Below, one piece after another: positions 8,805 through 17,467 of a stretch of DNA of 44,811 bases. The stretch comes from Ramlibacter sp. Its GTDB lineage: Bacteria; Pseudomonadota; Gammaproteobacteria; Burkholderiales; Burkholderiaceae_C. The stretch is taken from positions 1 to 44,811 of the forward strand of contig JAJTCN010000056.1 of NCBI GenBank assembly GCA_021323335.1, given 5' to 3'. The notes below the pieces were generated by a model. It did no database searches and was not told the origin of the DNA. It saw only the letters and a program-made list of their open reading frames with translations. Made by a program: the position numbers and the translations under genes. Within the stretch, counting starts at the first letter, position 1. Each line of letters begins with the position of its first letter.

Positions 8805-9782
8805 ATGGACGCCTCGGTCCTCGACCCCGTCGGCTTCGCCCGCCGCCGCTTCCGCCAATGGTGGCAGGCCCGGCTGCCGCTGACGGACACCATGACGCTG
8901 ACCCAGCGCAACGTCTACATCCTGCCGACGCGCCCGGGGTTCATGCTGGCGCTCACGCTGCTGGTGCTGCTGGTCGGCTCCATCAACTACCAGCTGAACC
9001 TGGGCTACCTCCTCACCTTCCTGCTGGCCGGCAGCGCCGTCGCCGGCATGCACGTCTGCCATGCCACGCTGCGGGGACTGACGCTCAACCTGCTGCAGCC
9101 GCCGCCGCAGTTCGCCGGCGCCAGCGCCACGCTGTCGGTGGTGCTGGGCAACAGCCGCAACAAGGTCCGGCACGGCATCGGCCTGGCGGTGCTCGACGCG
9201 ACCCATGAAGACCACTGGACCTGGACCGACGTGCCGGCGCAGGGAAGCTGCACGGTGCAGGTCGCCTTCCGGCCGGAGCGCCGCGGCCTGCACCGGGTGC
9301 CGCCGCTGACCGCGGAGACGCGCTTTCCGCTCGGCACCTTCCGCGTCTGGACGGTGTGGCGGCCGGCGGCGCAGGTGCTGGTGTACCCGCGCCCCGAGCC
9401 GATGCCGCCCCCGCTGCCGGCCGGCGAGCCGCGCTCGGGCGGCACGGCCATGGCGCAGGTGCAGAACACGGGCGAGTTCGAGGGCGTGCGGGCCTACCGG
9501 CGCGGCGACCCGCTCAAGCTGGTGGTCTGGAAGAAGGCCGCCAAGACCGACGAACTGGTGAGCCGCGACACCCTGCAGGCCCAGCGCCACGAGCTGTGGC
9601 TGGACGACGCGCAGGCCGGCCTCGCCGACCGTGAGGCCCGCATTTCGCGCCTGGCCGCGTGGGTCCTGCAGGCCGACAAGCTGGGGCAGGACTACGGCCT
9701 GCGGCTGCCGGGCCAGACCGTGAAGCCCGGCAACGGCGAGGCGCACAAGCGCCGCTGCCTGGAGGCGCTGGCGCTGTGCTGA
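8805..9782 (+). CDS. DUF58 domain-containing protein
   Basis: This 325-residue protein has two hydrophobic segments at about 43-80 (PGFMLALTLLVLLVGSINYQ and the following helix), then a soluble beta-rich part ending in the DUF58 region. The signature FEGVRAYRRGDPLKLVVWKK, near residues 224-243, is typical. DUF58 proteins are partners of MoxR ATPases and are assumed to act with the neighbouring transglutaminase-like membrane protein at the envelope; no enzymatic activity is established. The ATG at 8805 was chosen because it begins 8 bases after the moxR stop, whereas the open frame upstream is only shadow sequence inside moxR. Its stop overlaps the start of the next gene. Confidence 0.9.
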   Translation: MDASVLDPVGFARRRFRQWWQARLPLTDTMTLTQRNVYILPTRPGFMLALTLLVLLVGSINYQLNLGYLLTFLLAGSAVAGMHVCHATLRGLTLNLLQPPPQFAGASATLSVVLGNSRNKVRHGIGLAVLDATHEDHWTWTDVPAQGSCTVQVAFRPERRGLHRVPPLTAETRFPLGTFRVWTVWRPAAQVLVYPRPEPMPPPLPAGEPRSGGTAMAQVQNTGEFEGVRAYRRGDPLKLVVWKKAAKTDELVSRDTLQAQRHELWLDDAQAGLADREARISRLAAWVLQADKLGQDYGLRLPGQTVKPGNGEAHKRRCLEALALC

Positions 9783-11785
9783 AACCCTTCGCCCGCCTGG
9801 CCTCGCTGCCGCGTGACGGCCGGGACACGCTGTTCCTGCTGATGGTGATCGGCTGGGTGGTGGTGCCGCACGTCGCGCACCTGCCCTGGTGGACGTCGCT
9901 GCTGGTCGCCATCGTGCTGGCCTGGCGCGCCACGCTGGCGTGGAAGGGGCTGCCCCTGCCTTCGCGCTGGTGGCTGCTGGCGCTGCTGGGCGTGGCGCTC
10001 GCGGGCACCTGGCTGACGCACCGCACCCTGCTCGGCCGCGACGCCGGCGTCACCTTGATCGTGGCGCTGCTGGCGCTCAAGACGCTGGAGCTGCGGGCCA
10101 AGCGCGATGCCTTCGTCATCTTCTTCCTGGGCTTCTTCACGATGCTCACGAACTTCTTCTTCTCGCAATCGCTGGCGGTGGCCGCGACCATGCTGGTGGC
10201 GCTGCTGGGCCTGCTGACCGCGCTGGTCAACGCGCACATGCCGGTGGGCCGGCCGCCGCTGCGCGAGGCGGCGAAGATCGCGGGCTGGATGGCGCTGCTC
10301 GGCGCGCCCGTGATGGTGGTGCTGTTCGTCCTGTTCCCCCGCTTCGCGCCGCTGTGGGGCATCCCCAGCGACGCCATGAGCGGACGCAGCGGGCTGTCGG
10401 CCCAGATGCAGGTGGGCAACATCGCCTCGCTGGCGCTCGACGAGAGCGTTGCCTTCCGCGTCAAGTTCGAGGGGAAGCCGCCGGGCCAGCCCGACCTGTA
10501 CTTCCGCGGCCCGGTGCTGAGCCAGTTCGACGGCCGCGAGTGGCGGCCCCTCATGCCCCGCGCGATGCAGCGCTTCCCGCCGCCGCGGCTGGGCGACCCG
10601 CAGCTGGTGGCATTCGGCGCCGGCATCCGCTACGAAGTCACGCTGGAGCCGAACAACCGGCCCTGGCTGCTGATGCTGGATGCCGGCACGCAGCCGCCGA
10701 CGGCGCCCGGCCTGGAGGCCGCCATGACCAGCGAGCTGCAGTGGGTGTCTTCTCGGCCGGTGGTGGACCTGCTGCGCTACCAGGGGGTCAGCCACGTCAA
10801 CTTCCGCCACGGCCCGCAGCAGCGCATCTTCGTCCTGCCGGAATACAGCGCCCTGCCGCGCGGCTTCAACCCGCGCACGCTCGAGCTGGCCCGCCGCCTG
10901 ATGCGCGAGAACCCGTCGGGCGACGCGCTGTCGCTCATCCAGGCCGGGCTGCGCGAGCTGCGCACCGGCGGCTACACCTACACCCTGGACCCCGGCGTGT
11001 ACGGGGAGCACACGGCCGACGAGTTCTGGTTCGACCGCAAGCAGGGCTTCTGCGAGCACATCGCCTCCGCCTTCGTGGTGCTGATGCGCGCGATGGACAT
11101 CCCCGCCCGCGTCGTGACCGGCTACCAGGGCGGGGAGCTGAACCCGGTGGATGGCTACTGGACGGTGCGGCAAAGCGATGCGCATGCCTGGACCGAGGTG
11201 TGGCTCGAAACGCGCGGCTGGGTCCGCGTGGACCCGACCTCGGTGGTGGCGCCCGGCCGCACCGGCCTGTTCCAGCGCCTGAGCGCGCCGCGCGGCGTCT
11301 TCGCCACCGCCATGGACACGGTGAATCCCACGCTGTCCGCCACCCTGCGCGCGGCGTGGGAAGCCATGAACAACGGCTGGAACCAGTGGATCCTGAACTA
11401 CACGCAGAGCCGGCAGCTCAACATCCTGCGCAACCTGGGCTTCAAGTCGCCCGGCTGGGAGGACTTGAGCCGCGTGTTGATCGGGCTGGGGGTGGTCGTG
11501 GCCCTGCTCGGCGCGCTCTGGAGCTGGTGGGACCGGCTGCAGCACGATCCATGGCTGAGGCTGCTGTCGCGGGCCCGCAAACGCCTGAGGCAGGCGGGGT
11601 TGGAAACGGGCGCGGCCACGCCGCCGCGCGAAATTGCCCGGCTCGTCACCACACGGTTCGGCGCGGATGCGCGAGGATTGGCGGAATGGCTCCTGAAACT
11701 CGAAGCCCAGCGGTATGCGCGGGCGCCGGGAGCCGACCTGCCCGCGCTGCGGCGCGAGTTCCAACAGCTTTCCTGGCCCCATTGA
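9776..11785 (+). CDS. TgpA-like transmembrane transglutaminase
   Basis: This protein of about 669 residues has N-terminal membrane helices (about 20-190), a periplasmic transglutaminase-like domain (about 330-500) and another helix near 562-580 before a cytoplasmic C-terminal tail. The catalytic triad is visible as C426 (KQGFCEHIASAF), H470 (DAHAWTEVW) and D486 (VRVDPTS). It matches the TgpA family, DUF3488 plus transglutaminase plus DUF4129-like tail; TgpA is essential in Pseudomonas aeruginosa. Its reaction is unproven, and periplasmic peptide crosslinking or cleavage is inferred. The GTG at 9776 overlaps the DUF58 stop by 7 bases; the frame further upstream is shadow. The stop shares one base with the start of the mltB-like gene. 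Confidence 0.92.
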   Translation: MLKPFARLASLPRDGRDTLFLLMVIGWVVVPHVAHLPWWTSLLVAIVLAWRATLAWKGLPLPSRWWLLALLGVALAGTWLTHRTLLGRDAGVTLIVALLALKTLELRAKRDAFVIFFLGFFTMLTNFFFSQSLAVAATMLVALLGLLTALVNAHMPVGRPPLREAAKIAGWMALLGAPVMVVLFVLFPRFAPLWGIPSDAMSGRSGLSAQMQVGNIASLALDESVAFRVKFEGKPPGQPDLYFRGPVLSQFDGREWRPLMPRAMQRFPPPRLGDPQLVAFGAGIRYEVTLEPNNRPWLLMLDAGTQPPTAPGLEAAMTSELQWVSSRPVVDLLRYQGVSHVNFRHGPQQRIFVLPEYSALPRGFNPRTLELARRLMRENPSGDALSLIQAGLRELRTGGYTYTLDPGVYGEHTADEFWFDRKQGFCEHIASAFVVLMRAMDIPARVVTGYQGGELNPVDGYWTVRQSDAHAWTEVWLETRGWVRVDPTSVVAPGRTGLFQRLSAPRGVFATAMDTVNPTLSATLRAAWEAMNNGWNQWILNYTQSRQLNILRNLGFKSPGWEDLSRVLIGLGVVVALLGALWSWWDRLQHDPWLRLLSRARKRLRQAGLETGAATPPREIARLVTTRFGADARGLAEWLLKLEAQRYARAPGADLPALRREFQQLSWPH

Positions 11786-12942
11786 TGATCCGACTTCGTT
11801 TTTCCGCGACCGCCCTGCTGGCGGCCACGCTCCTCCTGCCGGCCGCGGTGCCGGCCCAGCCCGCCGTGCCCGAAGCGTCGCCGGCCGCGCGCGCCGCGGC
11901 ATCGTTGGCCAAGGGCATCAAGCCCGCCCCGGCCGCCAGGGCGTCGAAGGCATCGGCGCGCAGCGGCCCGCCGTACGCCGAGCGCGACGATGCGATGCAG
12001 TTCGCCGACGAGATCGCCGCCAGGCGCGGCCTGAAACCGGAATGGGTTCGCCGGATCATCGGCCAGGCGCAGAACCTCGCCGTCGTCTCGCGCCTGATGG
12101 AGCCCGCGCCCGCCACCCAGCCGAAGAACTGGCGCGCCTACCGCAGCCGCTTCATCGACGCCACCCGCATCCAGGCCGGCGTGCGCTTCTGGGAAGACAA
12201 CGAACGCACGCTGCAGCGCGCGTCGGAGGAATTCGGCGTGCCGGCCGAGATCATCGTCGGCATCATCGGCGTGGAGACGATCTACGGCCGGCAGCTCGGC
12301 GACTTCCGCATCCTCGATGCGCTGGCCACGCTGTCCTTCGACTTCCCGGACAGCCACCCGCGCGCCGCCGAGCGCAGGCAGTACTTCCGCGGCGAGCTGG
12401 AACAGTTCCTCGCCTCGCATTCGGCGCAGCGCACCAACCCGCTGCGCCCGGTGGGCAGCTACGCGGGCGCCTGGGGCATGCCGCAGTTCATGCCGAGCAG
12501 CGTGGCGCGCTGGGGCGTGGACTACGACGGCGACAAGTCGATCGACCTGGTGAACAGCACCGACGACGTGATCGGCTCCGTGGCGAACTACTTCAAGGGC
12601 TACGGCTGGATTCCCGGCATGCCCACCCACTACCCGGTGCGCTTCGACGCGGAGAAGCTGGACATGGAGGCGCTGATGGCGCCGGACATCCTGCCGACCT
12701 TCGGCGTGGCCAGCTTCCAGGCCAAGGGCGCGGTGCTGGAAGGACCGGCGCTGGGGCACAAGGGGCCGCTGGCGCTGATCGAGCTGCAGAACGGCGGCGA
12801 CCCGCCCACCTACGTGGCCGGCACCGAGAACTTCTACGTCATCACGCGCTACAACTGGTCCAGCTATTACGCGATGGCCGTCATCGAACTGGGCCGCGAG
12901 GTCAAGGAAGCGATGGGCCGCACCACCGCGAGCAGCCGGTGA
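11785..12942 (+). CDS. Lytic murein transglycosylase B (MltB/SLT_2 family)
   Basis: This 385-residue enzyme cleaves the glycan strands of peptidoglycan to leave 1,6-anhydro-muramic acid ends. A Sec signal peptide (MIRLRFSATALLAATLLLPA, cleavage near AQP at about 24-26) has no lipobox cysteine, so it is probably soluble in the periplasm. The catalytic glutamate is E164 in VGIIGVETIYGRQLG. Substrate-binding motifs GSYAGAWGMPQFMPSS (about 231-246) and DGDKSIDLVN with a later GYGW segment fit the family. The ATG shares its first base with the tgpA stop codon, so it is translationally coupled to the MoxR-DUF58-TgpA set. That places peptidoglycan remodelling in the same operon. Family and activity are firm. 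Confidence 0.95.
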   Translation: MIRLRFSATALLAATLLLPAAVPAQPAVPEASPAARAAASLAKGIKPAPAARASKASARSGPPYAERDDAMQFADEIAARRGLKPEWVRRIIGQAQNLAVVSRLMEPAPATQPKNWRAYRSRFIDATRIQAGVRFWEDNERTLQRASEEFGVPAEIIVGIIGVETIYGRQLGDFRILDALATLSFDFPDSHPRAAERRQYFRGELEQFLASHSAQRTNPLRPVGSYAGAWGMPQFMPSSVARWGVDYDGDKSIDLVNSTDDVIGSVANYFKGYGWIPGMPTHYPVRFDAEKLDMEALMAPDILPTFGVASFQAKGAVLEGPALGHKGPLALIELQNGGDPPTYVAGTENFYVITRYNWSSYYAMAVIELGREVKEAMGRTTASSR

Positions 12943-13436
12943 CCATCAGCGTCGACGCGTGGCAGCGGCTCTGGACGGAGCTGGGCGCCGCCGAAGTGCC
13001 GCGCGGCCTGTTCAACCAGCTCGTGGCCGCCTACAGCGAGCGGCCCAAGGCACGCGACAACGAGGAGCGCAGCGCCGACTGGGCCGCCCGCAGCATCCTG
13101 GCGGCGGATTGCGACGCCGCGGTGGCGGAGCGGGTGCGTGCGCTGGTGCTGGCCACCGACGGCCACGCAGCCTCGGACGATGCCGACACGCAGTTCCTGC
13201 TGGACGTGGACCTGGCCATCCTGGGCGCGGCGCCGGCGCGCTTCGCCGAGTACGAGCGGCAGGTGCGTGCGGAATACGCGCACGTGCCGGACGCGGAGTT
13301 CCGCTCGCGCCGGGCGCAGGTGCTGGGGACTTTCCTGGCACGGCCGCGGATCTACGGCACCGTTGCCTTCCACGACGCGCTGGAACAGCGTGCGCGCGAC
13401 AACCTGCAGCAAGCCGTGGCCGCGCTGCGGCCGTGA
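12939..13436 (+). CDS. HD-superfamily-like protein with the HD-motif segment missing
   Basis: This 165-residue protein matches the COG4339 family, predicted metal-dependent HD phosphohydrolases that databases sometimes misname NMDA receptor NMDAR2C subunit. It begins VTISVDAWQRLWTELGAAEV and resumes family similarity at ARDNEERSADWAARSILAAD, then DVDLAILG and FLARPRIYGT. From memory, full-length members are about 200-210 residues and carry a YHxxxH stretch and an FHD motif between AY(S/A)E and DNEERSA. Here AYSERPKARDNEER joins these parts directly, so about 40 residues with the metal ligands are absent. It is probably inactive or an early pseudogene, although the frame is intact. The GTG overlaps the mltB stop by 4 bases. 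Confidence 0.75.
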   Translation: MTISVDAWQRLWTELGAAEVPRGLFNQLVAAYSERPKARDNEERSADWAARSILAADCDAAVAERVRALVLATDGHAASDDADTQFLLDVDLAILGAAPARFAEYERQVRAEYAHVPDAEFRSRRAQVLGTFLARPRIYGTVAFHDALEQRARDNLQQAVAALRP

Positions 13437-13564
13437 AATGCGCCACGGGCGCCGCGTATCCGGCCGTCCGCGCCGCGTTACTTCGGTAACCGATTGACAG
13501 GCGGCGGCGCGCCGTGACATCCGCATCACCGCGCGGCGCGTATGTCAGGACAATGGGAAGCGCC

Positions 13565-13927
13565 ATGAACTTCGATGTCGTCATCGACCAGAAGGCGCGG
13601 TATGTACGGGTCGCGCTCACGGGGAATCCTTCGATCGGCCAGCTGCTGTCGATGATCCACCTGCTCGGCGTGGAGAGCGAAACCTGGCAGCAGACCGCGA
13701 CCCTGGTCGACCTGCGCGGCGTGGTCACGGAATACTCGCAGCTGGAGCAGTTCCGCATCGGCGAGGAGGCCGCCTCGAGCCTGTCGCACATGGACAAGAT
13801 CGCCTCCGTCGTGCCGACGGCGCGCATCACCCGCATCAGCCAGCGCGCGGCGCGCCGCAACGGCGTCGACCTGTGCGTGTTCGGGGATGAGGGGGAGGCG
13901 GTCGAGTGGTTGCGGTCTTCGCCGTAA
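13565..13927 (+). CDS. Small STAS/SpoIIAA-like hypothetical protein
   Basis: This protein of about 120 residues begins MNFDVVIDQKARYVRVALTG and alternates predicted strands and helices like STAS or SpoIIAA-like domains: a strand-rich start, helix SIGQLLSMIHLLG, strand TATLVDLRGVV, a long helix and the strand-helix ending VDLCVFGDEGEAVEWLRSS. I recognise the fold pattern rather than a named family, so the function is unknown. The ATG at 13565 follows GGGAAG at 13555-13560. ATGs at 13553 and 13514 are in frame and possible. No hydrophobic segment is present, so it is probably cytoplasmic. It stands alone between the envelope operon and a convergent broken glycosyltransferase gene, whose 3' end it meets almost base to base. 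Confidence 0.65.
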   Translation: MNFDVVIDQKARYVRVALTGNPSIGQLLSMIHLLGVESETWQQTATLVDLRGVVTEYSQLEQFRIGEEAASSLSHMDKIASVVPTARITRISQRAARRNGVDLCVFGDEGEAVEWLRSSP

Positions 13928-14981
13928 CTGCGGCGGAACAGGCGGGCTGTGGGATACCACGGTGAATCTTCCCGCTCCTGCAGCCAGCGCCAGTCGGCGT
14001 TGGGCGCGAGCAGGATCCACACCGGCTTGCCCAGCGCCCCCGCCAGGTGGGCGATGGCGGTGTCGACGGTGACCACCAGGTCCAGCTGCCCGATCATCGC
14101 GGCGCTCTCGCCGAAGTCGGTCCACTCGCCGGTCAGGTCGACCAGCTCGCGCCCCTCCGGCGCCACGTCGGTCCACGCACCGGCGTCACCTGCGCGTGCG
14201 AGCCGCACCAGGCCAGCCCCACCTTGCGCCGCCCCGCCCACGGCTGCAGCCGCGCGGACCAGTGAGAGAGCGCTGCCTCCGGCGGGCGCAGGTAAGGGAC
14301 CCGGCAAGGGATGTCGCCCAGCGTCACGCCCAGCCGCGCCGGCAGGTCCATCAGCGCGGCGTGCCAATCCACCCGCAGGCCCCGGCCGGGGCGCGCGCAC
14401 GGCACGCCGGGGAAGCTCGCCTCCACCAGGGGAGCCAGCTCCGGCGCCACCGAGCAGGCGACGTGCGCGCCGAGCGCCTGCAGCCGGGGGATGAAGCGCA
14501 GGCACTGCAGCACGTCGCCCCAGCCCTGCTCGCCATAGGCAACGATCGACTGCCCGGCCAGCGGCACCCCCGGCCCGGGCCATTCCCACACCGGCTGGAA
14601 GAACGAGGGACGCGCGACTCGCCCGTCGCGCCAGCGCGCCTCGTAGCGGCGCCAGCCCTCCTCCAGCCGGCCGGCCAGCAGCAGCGTGAACGCCAGGTCC
14701 AGCTCCGCCAGCGCGAAACCGGGTTGCAGGTCGAGCGCGTGGCGCAACTCCCGCTCGGCCGCGTCGAGCCGTCCCGACTGCAGCAAGGCCGTCCCGAGGA
14801 TGCGCCGCGCCGAAGCATGGGCCGGAGCGATCTCCACGGCGCGCCGGGCATGGCGCAGCGATCCTTCGAAGTCCTCCAGCCGCCACAGCACGCCGGCCAG
14901 GCCGACGTGCGCCTCCAGCAGGTCCGGCTGCACCGCCAGCGCCTCGCGGTGCAACGCGGCCGCGGCGCCCGGGTCCGGCAT
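13928..14981 (-). pseudogene. Frameshifted TPR/glycosyltransferase-9-like gene
   Basis: From the ATG at 14981 the minus strand codes for TPR repeats (for example AVEIAPAHASARRILGTALL and the following LDLQPGFALAELDLAFTLLL) and then a GT-B glycosyltransferase region. That region includes VAYGEQGWGDVLQCLRFIPR and KVGLAWCGSHAQ. This frame runs into a stop at 14133. The expected continuation, WTDFGESAAMIGQLDLVVTV then IAHLAGALGKPVWILLAPNA and DSPWYPTARLFRR, is present in another frame from about 14180 to 13935. The roughly 40 residues that usually link these parts are missing. The second frame has no stop before it runs into the convergent gene at 13565-13927. I read it as a disrupted gene with a deletion near 14180-14190; an assembly error would look the same. 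It overlaps the upstream alpha-E stop (TGATG). Confidence 0.75.
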
Positions 14982-15934
14982 CACGCAGGCAGCAGGAAGT
15001 CGCGGCTGATGCGCGCGCCCAGGTCGTTCACGCGGTCGAGGAATTGCGTGAGGAACGCATGCAGGCCGTTGGCCAGGATCTCCTCGATGTTGCCGTACTG
15101 CAGCTCGGCGCGCAGCCGCCCGGCGCGGCGCTGCGTCTCCGCCGACTGCTCGCCGCCCACCAGGGCGAGGTTGGCCACCACCTCGTTCAGGCTGGCGTGC
15201 AGCGAGCGCGGCATGTCGGCGCGCAGGATCAGCAGCTCCGCCACGCGCTCGGGCTTGATGACGTCGCGGTAGACCTTGCGGTAGATCTCGAAGCCGGAGA
15301 CGCTGCGCAGGATGGCGCTCCAGTGGTAGAAGTCGTATTCCTGGTCCTTCTCGCTGGCGGCGCCGAAGAAGTCGCTCTGCACCGCGTGGAACTTCACGTC
15401 CACCAGCCGCGCCGTGTTGTCGGCGCGCTCGAGGAAGGTGCCCAGGCGCATGAAGTGCAGCGCCTCGTCCATCAGCATGGTGCCCACCGTCACGCCGCGC
15501 GACAGGTGCGAGCGGAACTTGACCCACTCGAAGAACTGGCCCGGGTCGCGCTCGAAGTCGCCGCCGGCCAGCATGCGGTTGATCTCCAGCCAGGTCTGGT
15601 TCTGGGTCTCCCAGGCCTCGGTGGTCAGCGAGCCGCGCACGGCCCGCGCGTTCTCGCGGGCGGCCCGCAGGCACGACACGATGGACGAGGGATTGCTCTC
15701 GTCGCGCACCATGAACTGCATCACGCGCTGCGGCTCCACGTCGCCGTGCTTGGCCTGGTAGGCCGGCATCAGCTCGCTGATGGACAGCATGCCCTGCCAG
15801 CCCACCTTGGAGACGGCGGCCGACTGCGGCAGCAGCGAGGTCTGGTAGTTGACGTCCAGCATGCGCGCGGTGTTCTCCGCCCGCTCGGTATAGCGCGACA
15901 TCCAGTAAAGGTGGTCGGCGGTCCTGGAAAGCAT
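14981..15934 (-). CDS. Alpha-E domain-containing protein (COG2307)
   Basis: This 317-residue all-helical protein begins MLSRTADHLYWMSRYTERAE, the alpha-E hallmark, with a second similar motif FMRLGTFLERADNTARLVDV near residues 160-180. Alpha-E proteins have no established reaction. They occur with circularly permuted ATP-grasp ligases and transglutaminases in a predicted peptide-modifying amidoligase system described by comparative genomics (Iyer and colleagues, 2009). It lies 15 bases after the ATP-grasp gene on the same strand, so the pair is certainly co-transcribed. The usual transglutaminase partner is not adjacent; a damaged TPR/glycosyltransferase follows instead. A fused homologue is encoded on the other strand at 34329-36950. 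Confidence 0.93.
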   Translation of the reverse strand: MLSRTADHLYWMSRYTERAENTARMLDVNYQTSLLPQSAAVSKVGWQGMLSISELMPAYQAKHGDVEPQRVMQFMVRDESNPSSIVSCLRAARENARAVRGSLTTEAWETQNQTWLEINRMLAGGDFERDPGQFFEWVKFRSHLSRGVTVGTMLMDEALHFMRLGTFLERADNTARLVDVKFHAVQSDFFGAASEKDQEYDFYHWSAILRSVSGFEIYRKVYRDVIKPERVAELLILRADMPRSLHASLNEVVANLALVGGEQSAETQRRAGRLRAELQYGNIEEILANGLHAFLTQFLDRVNDLGARISRDFLLPA

Positions 15935-15949
15935 TCTCGTTCTTCTTTC

Positions 15950-17404
15950 TTAGACTTCGAGCACCCAGGTGTCCTTGGTGCCGCCGCCCTGCGAGGAGTT
16001 GACGACCAGCGAGCCCTCCTTGAGCGCCACGCGCGTCAGGCCCCCGGGCACCATCTGCACCTCCTTGCCGGACAGGAAGGTCGGGCAGCTCGAAAGCGCC
16101 AGCGTCGGCTGCGCGATGTAGCCCTCGGGCCTGGCCTCGATGTGCTTGCGGAAATCCTCGATCTCCTGCTTCGTCGCGGCCGGGCCGACCAGCATGCCGT
16201 AGCCGCCGGCGCCGTGCACCTCCTTGACGACCAGGTCCTTCAGGTTGGCCAGCACGTACGCCAGGTCTTCCTTGTCGCGGCACATGTAGGTGGGCACGTT
16301 CGACAGCATCGGCTTCTCGCCGAGGTAGAACTCGATCATCTTCGGCACGTACGGGTAGATCGACTTGTCGTCGGCGATGCCCGTGCCGATGGCGTTGCAC
16401 AGCGAGACGTTGCCGGCGCGGTAGACGTTCAGCAGGCCGGCCGTGCCCAGGGTGGAGTTCGGCCGGAAGGCCAGCGGATCCAGGAAGTCGTCGTCCACCC
16501 GGCGGTAGATCACGTCCACCCGGCGGGGCCCGCGCGTGGTGCGCATGTAGCAGAAGCTGTCCTTGACGAACAGGTCCTGCCCTTCCACCAGCTCCACGCC
16601 CATCTGTTGCGCCAGGAAGGCGTGCTCGAAGTAGGCGCTGTTGTACATGCCCGGCGTGAGCACCACCACCGTCGGGTCATCGGTCGTGGACGGCGCCGAG
16701 GCGCGCAGCGTCTCCAGCAGCAGGTCGGGGTAGTGCATCACCGGCGCCACCTGGTGGGCGCTGAACAGGTCGGGGAAGAGCCGCATCATCATCTTGCGGT
16801 CTTCCAGCATGTAGCTCACGCCGCTGGGCACCCGCAGGTTGTCCTCCAGCACGAAGTACTCGCCGCCGCCCTTGCCCTGCCCGTCCGGCGCCCGCACGAT
16901 GTCGACGCCGGCGATGTGCGAATAGATGTTGTTCGGCACGTTCACGCCCACCATCTCCTGGCGGAACTGCGTGTTGCCGACGATCTGCTCGCGGGGCACC
17001 ACGCCGGCCTTCAGGATCTCCTGGTCGTGGTAGACGTCGTGGATGAAGCGGTTCAGGGCGGTGACGCGCTGCACCAGGCCCTTTTCCATCCAGCGCCATT
17101 CCGCCGCCGGGATGATGCGGGGGATCAGGTCGAAGGGGATCAGCCGCTCGGTGCCCGAGCCGTCCTCATCCTTGGCGCCGTAGACGGCGAAGGTGATGCC
17201 GACGCGGCGGAAGATCATCTCCGCCTCCTCGCGCCGCGAGCGCATGATCTCCTGCGGCTGGCGCCCGAGCCACTGGGCGTAGGTGCGGTAATGGTCGCGC
17301 ACGCCCTGCACCTGCGTCTGCGACATGCCGCCCATGGACTGCGTCTGGAACTGCACCGGACCATCGTCGGGCAGCTGGGCGAACATCTCGTCGAATTTCT
17401 GCAT
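15950..17404 (-). CDS. Circularly permuted ATP-grasp protein (COG2308)
   Basis: This 484-residue protein is a predicted ATP-dependent carboxylate-amine ligase with a circularly permuted ATP-grasp fold. Conserved elements are LEDNLRVPSGVSYMLEDRKM (about 187-206), the glycine-rich nucleotide loop VVKEVHGAGGYGM (392-404) and VPGGLTRVALKEGSLVVNSS (about 452-471). These key sites look intact, so the enzyme should be active. The family is predicted to ligate peptides or amino-acid-like groups together with alpha-E and transglutaminase partners; the substrate has not been defined. The ATG at 17404 is 63 bases after the comEC stop, and the alpha-E gene follows after 15 bases. The paralogue at 34329-36950 is fused to its alpha-E domain and has a different nucleotide loop. 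Confidence 0.93.
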   Translation of the reverse strand: MQKFDEMFAQLPDDGPVQFQTQSMGGMSQTQVQGVRDHYRTYAQWLGRQPQEIMRSRREEAEMIFRRVGITFAVYGAKDEDGSGTERLIPFDLIPRIIPAAEWRWMEKGLVQRVTALNRFIHDVYHDQEILKAGVVPREQIVGNTQFRQEMVGVNVPNNIYSHIAGVDIVRAPDGQGKGGGEYFVLEDNLRVPSGVSYMLEDRKMMMRLFPDLFSAHQVAPVMHYPDLLLETLRASAPSTTDDPTVVVLTPGMYNSAYFEHAFLAQQMGVELVEGQDLFVKDSFCYMRTTRGPRRVDVIYRRVDDDFLDPLAFRPNSTLGTAGLLNVYRAGNVSLCNAIGTGIADDKSIYPYVPKMIEFYLGEKPMLSNVPTYMCRDKEDLAYVLANLKDLVVKEVHGAGGYGMLVGPAATKQEIEDFRKHIEARPEGYIAQPTLALSSCPTFLSGKEVQMVPGGLTRVALKEGSLVVNSSQGGGTKDTWVLEV

Positions 17405-17467
17405 GGGTGCGTGTTCCTCGGCAGACAGGATAGCAACTTCCAGGCCGCCAGGAGTCCGAAAACGCCG

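Noticed and set aside
13494..13499. TTGACA as a -35 box for the STAS-like gene
   Set aside because: No acceptable -10 sequence occurs 16-19 bases downstream, so I did not call a promoter.
14981..17404. Anbu-type proteasome peptidase next to the ATP-grasp/alpha-E genes
   Set aside because: Such peptidases often accompany this system, but none of the frames in the window shows an N-terminal-threonine hydrolase pattern.
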